Source: Verrucomicrobiota bacterium (GTDB taxonomy: Bacteria; Verrucomicrobiota; Verrucomicrobiia; CAIQCK01). From it: a stretch of DNA of 64,000 nt. The notes under the pieces are model-generated. The model was not told the origin of the DNA. It was given only the letters and a program-made list of their open reading frames with translations, and did no database searches. The DNA lies in assembly GCA_016222825.1 (NCBI GenBank), contig JACRQF010000003.1, positions 124,001 to 188,000 of the forward strand, given 5' to 3'. The stretch's first letter is position 1. Each line of letters starts with the position of its first letter. This document shows positions 7,902 to 17,246 of this stretch, one piece after another. The position numbers and the translations under genes are program-made.

Positions 7902-10460
7902 TCATTCCTTCACCAGAAACAGCGCGTCGCGCGGGCCAACCGAGACCGTTGCGCCGGCGAGCGAGCCGTCGTTGGTCTTCGGATCCTGCTCCGGCGAGCC
8001 TTGAAGGCGGCGGAGTCTCGCGTTTGGGAAAAGCTTCGCGAGATCGAACGCAAACGGCTGTGTGGATGGGTTCGCGAGCACGACGCCGCGCTCGTAGTCG
8101 CGGGCTATCGCATCCGGCGCGGCGTGCGCGGTCAAGCCGGCCAGATGAACCGACTCGCTGCCCTCGAACTCGAATGTGAGATCCACGGCGCGCGAGCCAA
8201 GACCACGGAAGTAGAAGCCGGACTCGAACCACTCGGCGTTGGCCCATGTCATGATGCGCTGGGGCGTGAGTGCCAACTTCTCCGGCGCGGGGGCCGCGCC
8301 CGTGCCCGACTCGACGCGCACGTCGCCCCAGAACGTGTGATCAGCCACCGTGTTGCCGGCGGGGCCGGGGTCGGTCGTGAAACGCAATCGCACCGTCTGG
8401 CCGGCCCAGCGCGAGAGGTCGGCGGAGCGCGCCACCCATTGCTTCTCGCGATGGAGGAGCGAGAGCACCTCCTCCGCGCCATTGTCGCGGCGCACCTCGA
8501 CCTTCAGGCCAACGCCATCACTCTTGCCCTTGGCCTTGTCGGTCAGCCCGCTGAAGAACGTCAGCCGCGGCTTCTCCGCCGGAATCGCGGCCATCGTTTC
8601 CCAGAACACACTGCCTTTGGTGTTACGATACGGCGGATGCACGCCGTAGGCGTGATGGCTCTCGCCGGCGAGACTCACTGGATTCGCGGGGCGGAACGAC
8701 GTGCCCGTCTCGGCGCGGATTGGCTCGTCCTTCTGCCCGCTCAACGTCATGCCGGTAGCGAGCGGCGGTTGCTGCATGAGGTCGCCCGCATGACGCCAGC
8801 CAACCCATGCGAGCCGTGGAATCGCCGACGGGTATCCTTTCATCGGCTCGGCCTTGATGCGGAAGTGAACGAATAGGTCGCCCTCCGGTAGCGCCACCGC
8901 GGGCATCATGAGTGTGAGGTTCTCCGCGGCCGGCTTCGGCGCGGTGAACTTCAGCGTGCGGCCATCATCGCACGTCTCGATCTTCGCTTGCTCCGGGCGC
9001 AGCCGTTGCGCGACCTTCCCGCCGAACAAGTCCGGCGTGCGCAACGCCAGATGCACGGGCGGCGCGAGCGGACTGCCGAGCCAGTGGAGGCGGTTTGCCG
9101 CGCCCATGTTGAGTTCGTCGTAGATACCGATGTGATAGCGGCCGGATTTCGGCGGCAGGATGCAATAGGTGAACGCCGAATCGGTGAACAGTCCACCGGC
9201 CATGACCAGCCGCGTGATGTTCAGCGGCGATTGGATCATCCGCTCGTCGTCCTTCGCCGTCTTGCGCGGCTCCATGAACTTGTGGTTGATGTAGCTCAGC
9301 GCCGGCTGGGCCGCGTTACGCCGCCAGAACTCATGGCGGTTCAGCCCGCCTGACCAGTCCACGATTTCCGGGTCGCCGAGATGCGGCCAGCCCTCGCTCT
9401 CGATGCCGTTGAGGATGGCGAACGACCGCTGCCCGCGCGGCGAATGGCCGTCAGCCATGATGAGACGGTCGGGGCCGAGCTTCGCGCGCAGTTGGCGGCA
9501 GAACTCATACACGCCGATGCCGTAGGCGTTGACGCCGTCGAACACCGCGGAGTCGGCCATGCCATCGGCATCGGCATCCGCCTGCCGCCCTCGCTGGCCG
9601 CCAAGCGGATGGAAGTGGAGCACGTCGAACTCCAGCCCGTCGAACGCCGCCAGCGCGCCGCCCGGCAGGAACCGCTGCGCGATGTCCGCCACGAGCACGT
9701 CGCTGCACGTCCGGCCCTTCGCGTCGCGCGGGCAGCGCGTGCTGTAGTTGTAGAGCCAGAGCAGGTTTGACTTCTTGCCCCACGGGCCTTCGGTCATGTG
9801 CGCCGCGACGTAAGCCTTGCCGGCGGCGAACGCACGTGGCGCGGTGCCGAAAGCGCCGCGTTTCACGCGTAGCGTCTTCGCCTTTACGTCCACGGCGAGC
9901 AGTTCGAGTTGCTCCGATTGCTTCCAGTCCGGTTTGCCGTCCGCGCCGAGCGCACAGAGGCCGATGTCCTCGTTTTTGTCGCCGTAGCGGCCCATGCTCA
10001 CGCGGAACAAGTCCGGGTTTTCAACAGGCAGGACATATTCGCCGGGCTGTGCGGGCACGTCGGCGGTGACGTGGCAGCCGTTGAAGTAAAGCCAATGGCC
10101 GGCGAAGAACTCGCCGCATTCCCAGCGCGGGTCGCGGGAGTTGCCGTTGAAGTGGAGCAGCGCGGCCTGTTTCGGATGCGCCTGCTTGAAGCGCGTGAAA
10201 AACGGGATGTTTGGCGCCTGCGTGCCCGGCACTTCCTCGTCGAGCGTCTTGCCCATGATGCCGTCGAGGCGCAGGAACATCTTCTCCCATTGCTCAAACG
10301 GCATCCGCCCGCTGCGGGCAAGTCCTTCCGACTGTCGGAAGAAGAACGCGCGCGGTTCGCCGGCGCTGACGACGGGCAGATCGCGCAGGTCGGCGGCGGA
10401 GGCTGTCGCAAGGGCGACAGAAGTGACGAGAGTGACAGAAAAGGACTGTCGCGATTTCAT
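7902..10460 (-). CDS. Large exported putative glycoside-hydrolase-like protein
   Basis: An 852-residue protein with a Sec signal (MKSRQSFSVTLVTSVALATASAADL), which fixes the start at 10460 rather than the in-frame 10499. The N-terminal 500 residues look like an alpha/beta barrel of the hypothetical glycosidase type. Supporting segments are AALLHFNGNSRDPRWECGEF, DGLEFDVLHFHPLGGQRGR, RLIMADGHSPRG and FAILNGIESEGWP, with conserved-looking Asp/Glu/His residues. A jelly-roll-like part follows (about 640-760; VRRDNGAEEVLSLLHREKQW), then a C-terminal beta domain ending DALFLVKE. The layout resembles secreted proteins encoded beside DUF6259 and Gfo/Idh/MocA genes in verrucomicrobia. I do not recognise a named family, and the substrate is unknown. 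It starts 10 bp downstream of the HAD phosphatase stop, so the two probably form one transcription unit. Confidence 0.7.
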   Translation of the reverse strand: MKSRQSFSVTLVTSVALATASAADLRDLPVVSAGEPRAFFFRQSEGLARSGRMPFEQWEKMFLRLDGIMGKTLDEEVPGTQAPNIPFFTRFKQAHPKQAALLHFNGNSRDPRWECGEFFAGHWLYFNGCHVTADVPAQPGEYVLPVENPDLFRVSMGRYGDKNEDIGLCALGADGKPDWKQSEQLELLAVDVKAKTLRVKRGAFGTAPRAFAAGKAYVAAHMTEGPWGKKSNLLWLYNYSTRCPRDAKGRTCSDVLVADIAQRFLPGGALAAFDGLEFDVLHFHPLGGQRGRQADADADGMADSAVFDGVNAYGIGVYEFCRQLRAKLGPDRLIMADGHSPRGQRSFAILNGIESEGWPHLGDPEIVDWSGGLNRHEFWRRNAAQPALSYINHKFMEPRKTAKDDERMIQSPLNITRLVMAGGLFTDSAFTYCILPPKSGRYHIGIYDELNMGAANRLHWLGSPLAPPVHLALRTPDLFGGKVAQRLRPEQAKIETCDDGRTLKFTAPKPAAENLTLMMPAVALPEGDLFVHFRIKAEPMKGYPSAIPRLAWVGWRHAGDLMQQPPLATGMTLSGQKDEPIRAETGTSFRPANPVSLAGESHHAYGVHPPYRNTKGSVFWETMAAIPAEKPRLTFFSGLTDKAKGKSDGVGLKVEVRRDNGAEEVLSLLHREKQWVARSADLSRWAGQTVRLRFTTDPGPAGNTVADHTFWGDVRVESGTGAAPAPEKLALTPQRIMTWANAEWFESGFYFRGLGSRAVDLTFEFEGSESVHLAGLTAHAAPDAIARDYERGVVLANPSTQPFAFDLAKLFPNARLRRLQGSPEQDPKTNDGSLAGATVSVGPRDALFLVKE

Positions 10461-10470
10461 AGTTTCAGTT

Positions 10471-11142
10471 TCACGCGCCGAAAACGCCGGCCGGCACATG
10501 GGCCAGGTCGGGCGCGATCCAGTCCGCGCCGGCTTTCACGAGCGTCGCGGCGTCGAAGCTCGTGGTCAGACCGAGGCAGCGGCTGCCGGCGGCTTTGCCC
10601 GCGGCGACGCCGTTGGGCGCATCTTCGATGACGAGACAGCGGGCTGGCGGCAGCGCGAGTTTTTCGGCGGCGCGCAGGAAGATTTCCGGGTCCGGTTTCT
10701 TGTGGACGATCTCGCTCCCGGTGACGCAGGCGTCGAACGTCTCTGCCGGCAGGCCGATCTCGCGGAGGTTGCCGTCCATCTTCACGCGGTCGGCGCTCGT
10801 CGCGACGGCGAGGCGCAATCCGCGGCGGCGGCAGTCGGCGATGAACTCGCGCACGCCCGGGAGCGGCTGGAGCCGGTCTTTGATGATGTCAAGGTAGATG
10901 GCGTAGGTGCGCTCCTTGTCGCGCGGCATGGAGAGGGTGACACCATATTTTTCGGCGACGCCGCCGAGGAAGCGGTCCTCGCCGGTGCCAACGAACGGCA
11001 CGAAATCCTCCGGCCTCACCATGACGCCGTGGGCCTCGGCGAACATCCGGCAACCGGCCTCGGCGATGAACGGTTCCGAGAGGCAGAGCACGCCGTCCAT
11101 ATCGAAGATGACGCCGGCAAAAGGTTGGTGCGGGTCGCTCAT
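10471..11142 (-). CDS. HAD-superfamily phosphatase/phosphomutase, beta-phosphoglucomutase-like
   Basis: A 223-residue cytoplasmic HAD enzyme (start MSDPHQ at 11142; an upstream in-frame ATG at 11184 would add 14 unconserved residues). All four HAD motifs are visible: I, FDMDGVL with nucleophile and acid/base Asp; II, VATSA; III, the Lys in HKKPDPEIF; IV, CLVIEDAPNG. The helical cap between motifs I and II is the small PgmB/Gph type. In this family the reaction is hydrolysis of a sugar phosphate or transfer between C1 and C6 of beta-glucose phosphate; the sequence cannot decide which. The next gene downstream, 10 bp away, is the large exported putative glycosidase. The divergent neighbour is an oxidoreductase. 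Confidence 0.85.
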   Translation of the reverse strand: MSDPHQPFAGVIFDMDGVLCLSEPFIAEAGCRMFAEAHGVMVRPEDFVPFVGTGEDRFLGGVAEKYGVTLSMPRDKERTYAIYLDIIKDRLQPLPGVREFIADCRRRGLRLAVATSADRVKMDGNLREIGLPAETFDACVTGSEIVHKKPDPEIFLRAAEKLALPPARCLVIEDAPNGVAAGKAAGSRCLGLTTSFDAATLVKAGADWIAPDLAHVPAGVFGA

Positions 11143-11252
11143 GGTTGGCGAAGTCTGTTGGCCCGTGCCGTCGCTGTCCAACATTTTCAGAGCCGAAAAA
11201 CATTTGCTCCCCCGGTAGCGCGGCCCTATCCTGCGCGCACTTCTCGATCATC

Positions 11253-12470
11253 ATGAGCAGCAAGCCTTCAATCCAAAATCGGAAATCCAAAATCCAAAAT
11301 CCCCTGAACGTTCTCGTCGTCGGTGGCGGCATGATCTCCGCCGAGGTCGTCCTGCCGACGGTGTTTCAGGCGCGCCGAACCGGGCTGGTTGGCGAGGTTG
11401 GCGTCGCGTCGCGCCGGGCGCAGACGGTGCTCGACCTGCGGGAGCTTTTTCCGGCGGAGGAGTTTGTGGGCTGGCCGGCGGACAAGGCCCCACAGGCGTC
11501 GCATCCCGATTGTTATAAGGAGGCGATCAAGAAACTGAAGCATCCCGGTTGTGTCATCGTGGCCACGCCGGACCATCTGCACACGCCGGTGATCCTTGAT
11601 GCGCTGTTGGCGGGCTTTGACGTGATCGTGCAGAAGCCGCTCTGTCTGAAAGTGGCCGAGGCGCATGAAATCGCCGCCGCGGCCGCGAAGACGAACCGCT
11701 ACGTCTATACCGACTACCACAAGCGCCACGACAAGGCGGTGCGCGCGGCGAAATACAAATACTCCACGGGCGAACTCGGCGAGGCGCTCTGCGGCCACGC
11801 GTGGATCGAGGAGCGCCGCGAGATGCCGTTGAAGGTGTTTGGTCGCTGGGCGGACCAGAGCAGCAGCTTCGAATACATCGGCTGCCACTATGTGGACGCG
11901 TTCCATTTCATCACCGGACTGAAACCGAGGCGTGTCGCGGCGTTCCGGCAGCACAAGCTGCTCAAGCAACTCGGCCATGCCGCGTGGGATGCTGTGCAGG
12001 CGGTCGTCGAGTGGGAGAACGACGCGGTGCTCTACGTGCAGACTTCGTGGGTGTTGCCGGACTCGAATCCGAACCTCACCAACCAGGGCTTCCAACTGAC
12101 TTGCACGCAGGGCGAGTATCGCGCCGACAACGCGGACCGCAATTCCAACTTCGTCACGCAGTCTGGTGGCGTGCAGCGGTTCAACCCGCATTTCTTCAAG
12201 CCCTACAACGACTGGGATGATCCAACGAAGACCGAGTGGGTCGGCTACGGCGGTGACAGCATCCTCCAACCGCTCCAGGACATCCATCGTCTCAGCGCCG
12301 CCAGCGCCGCCGAGCGACGCCGGATGATCGCGCAGTTTGAGAAGACGCGACCGCTGCCGCAGCAGGCGCTCATCGCCACCGTCGTCAACGAGGCCGTGCG
12401 GCTGAGCGTCACGCACGGCTCACGCTTCGTGGTGTTCGATGGGAAAATGAGGCCGAAGCTGGAAAGCTGA
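11253..12470 (+). CDS. Gfo/Idh/MocA family oxidoreductase
   Basis: A 405-residue NAD(P)-dependent dehydrogenase. The start at 11253 (MSSKPS) is chosen because the frame upstream has no ATG and only non-conserved sequence. Residues about 18-130 are the Rossmann domain (NVLVVGGGMISAEVVLP), with the VATPDHLHTPVILDAL and VQKPLCLKVAEAHEI segments characteristic of the family; K in QKPL is the conserved lysine. The C-terminal alpha/beta domain includes the SFEYIGCHYVDAFHF segment with the catalytic-type histidine. The enzyme would act on a sugar or cyclitol in the cytoplasm. Oddly, residues 6-16 (about SIQNRKSKIQN) are encoded by a heptamer array (11270-11304), so the N-terminus has either been extended by a repeat or starts after it. 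Confidence 0.85.
   Translation: MSSKPSIQNRKSKIQNPLNVLVVGGGMISAEVVLPTVFQARRTGLVGEVGVASRRAQTVLDLRELFPAEEFVGWPADKAPQASHPDCYKEAIKKLKHPGCVIVATPDHLHTPVILDALLAGFDVIVQKPLCLKVAEAHEIAAAAAKTNRYVYTDYHKRHDKAVRAAKYKYSTGELGEALCGHAWIEERREMPLKVFGRWADQSSSFEYIGCHYVDAFHFITGLKPRRVAAFRQHKLLKQLGHAAWDAVQAVVEWENDAVLYVQTSWVLPDSNPNLTNQGFQLTCTQGEYRADNADRNSNFVTQSGGVQRFNPHFFKPYNDWDDPTKTEWVGYGGDSILQPLQDIHRLSAASAAERRRMIAQFEKTRPLPQQALIATVVNEAVRLSVTHGSRFVVFDGKMRPKLES
11270..11304. repeat. Heptamer array AATCCAA, 5 units, at a gene start
   Basis: AATCCAA, AATCGGA, AATCCAA, AATCCAA, AATCCCC in tandem. It is the same heptamer family that bounds the four-helix-bundle cassette at 24750-25179, but here it stands alone and is translated as part of an oxidoreductase N-terminus. 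Confidence 0.8.
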
Positions 12471-12477
12471 AGCCGCT

Positions 12478-14634
12478 TCAGAACTTCGCGGAGAAGCTCG
12501 CGACGATGTTCCGGCCGGGTTCGTTGAGGCCGGAGCCGACGATGCGATAATCCTCGTCGGTCAGGTTTTCCACCGCCACGGTCAGACTCACGTCCGGCGT
12601 AATGCGCCAGCCGCCGCGGACGGTGAACGCCGCGTAGCCGGGCGTGCCGCCGGGCGGGATGCGCTGCGTATCGCGCCTGTCCTCGGTGCTGAGCCGGTCC
12701 TGTCTGGCGGCGATGGTTGTGAGAGCCTCAGCCCAAAATCGCTTGTTCGGGTGTTCCCACATCATGCTGATGTAGCCCGTGGGCGGCATCATGCGGCTGA
12801 GCGGTTCGCGCGCGACGACGGGTGCGGAGGTTGGGAACTGGTCAGCCTGGCCGTCCATCCATGTCGCCCAACCCGCTGCCGTCCACTCCGGATGGAACCG
12901 GTAACGGGTGCTGAATTCCAAGCCCTGCACAAACCCGTTGCCGCCGTTGTTCTTGGTCACTTCGCGCAGGCCGTCGACGATGGCGCCGGTCGGCTGGCGC
13001 ACGATCATGTCGTCAATGACGGTGTAGTAGTAGGCGAGTTCCGCCGACCAGTTTTCGTAGAGGGCTTTGACGCCGATCTCGGAGGTGAGGAACTGCTCCG
13101 GCTTCAGGTTTGGCGCGGCGGTTTCGAGTTCGCCGGTGCGCGCTGTGTCGAGGCGGGTGAGATCAGAGAGGTTTGGCGCGCGAAATCCCTGCGAGGCGCC
13201 CGCGAACAGGTGCCAGTGGTTTTCCTCGTCGAGCCGGCAGAGAAGCCGACCGCTGCCGACGCCGGAATCCCACGAGTTAGAAAGAGAGGTGGGAGTGCCC
13301 GTGATGGGATTGCGCATCAGGCCGGCATCAACAGCAGCATGGGTGTAACGGCCCCCGATGACGAAATTGAAGCGCTCGCCGATCGGGATGTCGTCCTGGG
13401 CAAACAGGCCCAGCAAATCGTAGGTGGAATCGTCCGCCACCGGTCCCTGGATTGCGATGGCGCTGAGAGCACCGCCCGCCGTATAAGTGCGGTTATAGGA
13501 ACTGACGCTGTCGCGGTAATGCTCCATGCCGTAGGTCCAGCGCCCAACGGGGCTGGGGCTTTCGAGTTGAAACCACGTTCCGACGGTGCCCACGGCGAAG
13601 CCCTGTTGCGTGCCGACGCCGCTCGCGGCCACGATGGCTTCATCCTCTGTCTGCTTTTGGAAGGAGAGGCTGGCCCGGATGACATCCACGGGGCCTTCGA
13701 GCTTCTCCGCGTGATATTGGACATACACAAGGTCGCGGTTCTGGTCGCAGGACCGCTGCCTTTCGTTGCCGACGGTGGTGCCCTCCCAACTCTTGCCATG
13801 AATCGTTCGATGGGTGCGCCAAGCGTCGTCTTGATCCACTCGCTGGTAAACCACGACCAGCTTCGAATCAGGCGTGGGGAAGTATTCGGCCTTCACGTCG
13901 CCGTCCAGCTCGCTGTAGCCGGTATGTTTTTGATCCCCCACCGGCCCGGCAGAGCGGAGGTCGCCGTAGTCTTTCGGCGACACGCCGACCAAGAACCCAA
14001 ACTGCCTGTCCACGTTGCCGCCGATGGTGGCGCGGCCGGTGTGCGAATCCTCGGCAGTGGCGTAACGGTAGTAAGCGCTCCGGCTCCAGGAAAAACCCTC
14101 GCCAAACTCCTGCCGGCGCTGCGTGATGGCGTTGACGGTGCCGCCGATGGCGTCGCTGCCGTAGAGCACTGAACTGGGGCCTTTGACCACCTCCAGCCGC
14201 TCGACGGAGAGCGGGTCCACGGTGTTCCAGTATTGATTCGGCCCCTCGCGGAAGACGGAGTTGTTCAGCCGGATGCCGTCAATGAGCATCAGCGTCCGAA
14301 ATCCCGTGAACCCGCGGATGAACGGCGAGCCTTGGCCGAGGGCGGTCTTCTGCACCATGACGCCCGGCGTTTCCCTCAGCGCCTCCGGCAGCGTGCGCGA
14401 CAACTGCCGCGTCTGGATGTCCTCGGCGGTGACGGTTTGGGCCGTGTAGGGCGCGTCGAACAGTGTCGTCCCGGTGCGCGTCGGCGTGACAACCACCTCA
14501 TCGAGGCGAGGGGCGAGGGAGGATTTTTCATCAGGCGGTGGCGTGTCCTGCTGGGCGGCGGTCACAAAGGCGCCTCCGCAAAGCAGCGCCGCCAACGCCG
14601 TGCCCGCCCATCTTGTCCGCTGTGCAATAGTCAT
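12478..14634 (-). CDS. TonB-dependent outer-membrane receptor
   Basis: A 718-residue protein (start MTIAQRTRW at 14634; an ATG at 14649 is also possible). A signal peptide ends at about FVTAAQQD. LDEVVVTPTRTG near residue 45 resembles a TonB box. The plug domain follows (about 55-170), with TLPEALRETPGVMVQK, FIRGF, LMLIDGIRLNN, IERLEVVKGPSSVLYGSDAIGG-type motifs. The remaining 550 residues are a 22-strand-type beta-barrel ending NIVASFSAKF, with the terminal aromatic expected for Bam-mediated insertion. Such receptors import siderophores, cobalamin or oligosaccharides using TonB energy. I saw no cobalamin riboswitch in the 5' region and no clear partner genes, so the substrate is open. It converges on the oxidoreductase gene with 7 bp between. 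Confidence 0.93.
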   Translation of the reverse strand: MTIAQRTRWAGTALAALLCGGAFVTAAQQDTPPPDEKSSLAPRLDEVVVTPTRTGTTLFDAPYTAQTVTAEDIQTRQLSRTLPEALRETPGVMVQKTALGQGSPFIRGFTGFRTLMLIDGIRLNNSVFREGPNQYWNTVDPLSVERLEVVKGPSSVLYGSDAIGGTVNAITQRRQEFGEGFSWSRSAYYRYATAEDSHTGRATIGGNVDRQFGFLVGVSPKDYGDLRSAGPVGDQKHTGYSELDGDVKAEYFPTPDSKLVVVYQRVDQDDAWRTHRTIHGKSWEGTTVGNERQRSCDQNRDLVYVQYHAEKLEGPVDVIRASLSFQKQTEDEAIVAASGVGTQQGFAVGTVGTWFQLESPSPVGRWTYGMEHYRDSVSSYNRTYTAGGALSAIAIQGPVADDSTYDLLGLFAQDDIPIGERFNFVIGGRYTHAAVDAGLMRNPITGTPTSLSNSWDSGVGSGRLLCRLDEENHWHLFAGASQGFRAPNLSDLTRLDTARTGELETAAPNLKPEQFLTSEIGVKALYENWSAELAYYYTVIDDMIVRQPTGAIVDGLREVTKNNGGNGFVQGLEFSTRYRFHPEWTAAGWATWMDGQADQFPTSAPVVAREPLSRMMPPTGYISMMWEHPNKRFWAEALTTIAARQDRLSTEDRRDTQRIPPGGTPGYAAFTVRGGWRITPDVSLTVAVENLTDEDYRIVGSGLNEPGRNIVASFSAKF

Positions 14635-14799
14635 CTCTGTTTCAAGCATTAGTTGCCAGTGGCGGCAAAAAGTTGTTGCCCGACCCCGCTTTCGCTCGTT
14701 TGGCAATTTCGATTCGCGGGCAATCAAAAGGTTTGCTAGAATAGCCGTTGTCTGATTAGCATCCGCGGCTTGTTGAAACCTAAAAGAAAGAAAAACGTC

Positions 14800-15795
14800 A
14801 TGTCAGAAGAAGCCCAACCAACCGGTATCAAGGGATGGATCACCTATCGCCCGGAGATCAAGGTGCTTGATTGCACCATCCGCGATGGCGGTCTGATGAA
14901 CGAACACAAGTTTACCCACGACTTTGCCAGGAACATCTACCAGGCCGGAGTCGCTGCCGGTGTGGATTACGTCGAAATGGGCTATAAAGCCTCGAAGAAA
15001 CTCTACACCCGCGAGGAGGTTGGCGCGTGGCGGTTCTGCGACGAGGAAGACCTGCGCAAGGCCGTTGGCGAGAAGAACCCCGCCGTGAAGGTGTCAGTCA
15101 TGGCCGACGCCGAACGGACCGATTACCACGAGGATATCCTGCCGCGCGACAAGAGCGTGATAGACATGGTGCGCGTGGCCACCTACATCCATCAGATTCC
15201 GGCCGCGCTCGACATGGTCAAGGACGCACACGACAAGGGTTACGAGACCACGATCAACCTGATGGCGCTCTCCACCGTGCCGGACCTCGAACTGGAAAAC
15301 GCGCTGGAGGTGCTTTGCGCGTCGCCGGTGGGGACGCTCTACGTCGTGGACAGCTTCGGCACGTTCTACTGCGAGCAGGTTCGCATGATGATGGCGAAGT
15401 TCATGAACCACGCCAAGCCGGCGGGCAAGCAGGTGGGCATTCACTGCCACAATAACATGCAGCTCGCCTTCGCCAACACCATCGAGGCGATCATCCAGGG
15501 CGCCACGTTGCTCGATGCCAGCATGGCCGGCCTCGGCCGCGGCGCGGGCAACTGCCAGATGGAACTGCTGTTGAGCTTCCTGCACAACCCGAAGTTCCAC
15601 TTGCGACCGATCCTGCAATGCATCCAGGACCACGTGGAGCCGATGCGCGAGAAACTGCGTTGGGGTTTCGCAATTCCCTACATGGTCACCGGCTACCTCA
15701 ATCAGCACCCGAAGTCGGCCATGAAGTTCATGGAAGCCGACAGCTACCAGGAGATCGTCAAGTTCTACGATTCCGTCACCGAGAAGGAGTGGTGA
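14800..15795 (+). CDS. Aldolase of the DRE-TIM metallolyase family
   Basis: A 331-residue cytoplasmic enzyme. The ATG at 14800 is preferred to the TTG codons upstream at 14770. The N-terminal LDCTIRDGG motif (about residue 27) is the DxxRDG signature of HMG-CoA lyase-like and 4-hydroxy-2-oxovalerate aldolase-like enzymes: the Asp binds the divalent metal and the Arg acts in catalysis. The later VGIHCHNN segment (about 215) gives the two metal-binding histidines, and GLGRGAGN (about 258) is the conserved glycine-rich loop. Family members cleave or form C-C bonds at a 2-keto-acid or acyl-CoA. The protein resembles the aldolase-catalytic-domain proteins found in sugar-acid or surface-polysaccharide pathways; the substrate is not evident. 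It is divergent from the TonB receptor gene. Confidence 0.85.
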   Translation: MSEEAQPTGIKGWITYRPEIKVLDCTIRDGGLMNEHKFTHDFARNIYQAGVAAGVDYVEMGYKASKKLYTREEVGAWRFCDEEDLRKAVGEKNPAVKVSVMADAERTDYHEDILPRDKSVIDMVRVATYIHQIPAALDMVKDAHDKGYETTINLMALSTVPDLELENALEVLCASPVGTLYVVDSFGTFYCEQVRMMMAKFMNHAKPAGKQVGIHCHNNMQLAFANTIEAIIQGATLLDASMAGLGRGAGNCQMELLLSFLHNPKFHLRPILQCIQDHVEPMREKLRWGFAIPYMVTGYLNQHPKSAMKFMEADSYQEIVKFYDSVTEKEW

Positions 15796-15841
15796 CGGAT
15801 TCGGACCACGCGGGCCGGACGCCATGCGCCGGCTCGCGCGG

Positions 15842-16399
15842 TCACTTTACCAGTGGCAGGACCTGTTTGAACTCGTCCGTGCCCGCGCAGCCGAGCAACT
15901 CGAAGAGCACCATCTCCGTGGACGCGATCACCGCGCCGGCGTCACGCATCCGTTCCACGCCCATGCGGTGATTTTCCGGCGTCCGCGACGAGATCGCGTC
16001 GGCCGCGATAAAAATCCGGAAGCCTTTGGCGAGCAGATCCAGGCAGGTTTGCGTGACGCAGACGTGCGCCTCGATGCCGCAGAGGATGACATCGCGGACG
16101 CCCCGGGCTTCGAGCGCGGCGACGAAACCTTCTCTGCCGCAAGAACTGAAGGTCATCTTCTCCATCGGCGCGAAGCCCGGCACGGCGGCGGCCACTTCCG
16201 GCACGGTCGCGCCGATGCCCCTGCGGTATTGCTCGGTGACGAAGATGGGCATGCCCATGATGGCCGCTCCCTTGACGAGCCGGACGGCGTTGGCCACGAC
16301 GCGTTCTTTTTCGTGGATCGCGGGCAACAGCCGCTCCTGGATATCCACGACTACCAAACCGGATTTGTCCCGCGCGATGCGATGCGAAGTCGTGTTCAT
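15842..16399 (-). CDS. Isochorismatase-like cysteine hydrolase
   Basis: A 185-residue alpha/beta hydrolase of the isochorismatase/nicotinamidase superfamily. The catalytic triad is visible: Asp in VVVDIQERL (about residue 20), Lys in MEKMTFSS (about 88) and the nucleophilic Cys in GIEAHVCVTQT (about 122), with the usual cis-peptide region just before it. Length fits the YcaC-like branch. Members hydrolyse amides or vinyl ethers, and the real substrate cannot be read from sequence. The gene starts 25 bp after the stop of a TPR protein on the same strand, so the two may be co-transcribed. Confidence 0.85.
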   Translation of the reverse strand: MNTTSHRIARDKSGLVVVDIQERLLPAIHEKERVVANAVRLVKGAAIMGMPIFVTEQYRRGIGATVPEVAAAVPGFAPMEKMTFSSCGREGFVAALEARGVRDVILCGIEAHVCVTQTCLDLLAKGFRIFIAADAISSRTPENHRMGVERMRDAGAVIASTEMVLFELLGCAGTDEFKQVLPLVK

Positions 16400-16424
16400 G
16401 GTGTTTCCTTCATCCGCGCCGGAG

Positions 16425-17069
16425 CTACTTTGGATCCGCGTCGGCCGGTGTTGGCTCGGCCAGCAGCTTCTTCTTCAAGTTGTAACTGTCCAACCCGTCC
16501 TCCAGAAGTTCCTCGTATTGTTTGCGTGGGATCTGGCTGCCGTAGTGGCGGATGTGCTCGATGATCATCTCCATCTCCGGCGCCTTGGCGGTTCGCAGGC
16601 GGGTCACCCCCAGCAGCATTTGGTGCAACCCGTCCGTCTGTCCGCCGCGGTTGAAAACAACCTCGCCGCGCAACGCGCGCGCCATTCCCTCGGAGCGGAC
16701 GTCGCGCAGAGCCTGCGTGACTCGGATAATCTCGTCGTAGGTTTCCAGTGCCTTCGCTTCCTGGCCGACGGAGCGCGCGGCCTGGGCAACGCGGAACATC
16801 ACCATCAGCCGCTCGCGCTTTGCCTCGACGCCGGTGAGGCAGGTTGCCGCCAGCTCGAAGCAAGCCAGCGCCTCGGCCGGCTCATTGGCGGCCGAGTGGA
16901 TGTCGCCCATCAGCGCGCAGACCCGGCCTTGCGAGAGGCGGTCGGTGGTCAACCGCAACACTTCGAGGCAGGCGCGGAGATGGTTCAACGCGGCAACAGG
17001 ATCGCCGGCCTGGCGCGCTTCCTGGGCCTTGCTGTAATACTCGAGGACTTTTTGTTCTTCAGGACTCAT
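16425..17069 (-). CDS. TPR-repeat protein, unknown function
   Basis: A 214-residue, largely helical cytoplasmic protein without signal peptide. Three or four degenerate tetratricopeptide repeats are apparent: EYYSKAQEARQAGDPVAALN (about 10-35), a unit with ANEPAEALACFELAATCL (about 60-80), and one with SVGQEAKALETYDEIIRVTQ (about 100-125). TPRs bind other proteins. The last 60 residues lack the pattern and include QIPRKQYEELLEDGLDSYNL. Its start is not ambiguous (MSPEEQ). It sits upstream of the isochorismatase-like gene on the same strand. Confidence 0.7.
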   Translation of the reverse strand: MSPEEQKVLEYYSKAQEARQAGDPVAALNHLRACLEVLRLTTDRLSQGRVCALMGDIHSAANEPAEALACFELAATCLTGVEAKRERLMVMFRVAQAARSVGQEAKALETYDEIIRVTQALRDVRSEGMARALRGEVVFNRGGQTDGLHQMLLGVTRLRTAKAPEMEMIIEHIRHYGSQIPRKQYEELLEDGLDSYNLKKKLLAEPTPADADPK

Positions 17070-17246
17070 ACGGTGGCAGCGTCTCGGAGTCGCTGAGTGT
17101 CGAAGACCGGCGCAAGGGTGGCAACAGATTCATGGTTTCTGCAAGCACGTTGTTGCGTCACTGCGTCGCCGGAGTGATCCACAGTTGCACCGGCGCCGGC
17201 TGGCGGTTGCGGTCGCAGTTTGTGAAGAAACGGCGGCGGACGCGTA

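Noticed and set aside
14640-14799. Cobalamin riboswitch upstream of the TonB receptor
   Set aside because: The GCCACTG word is present, but the other conserved boxes of the aptamer are missing and the leader is short.
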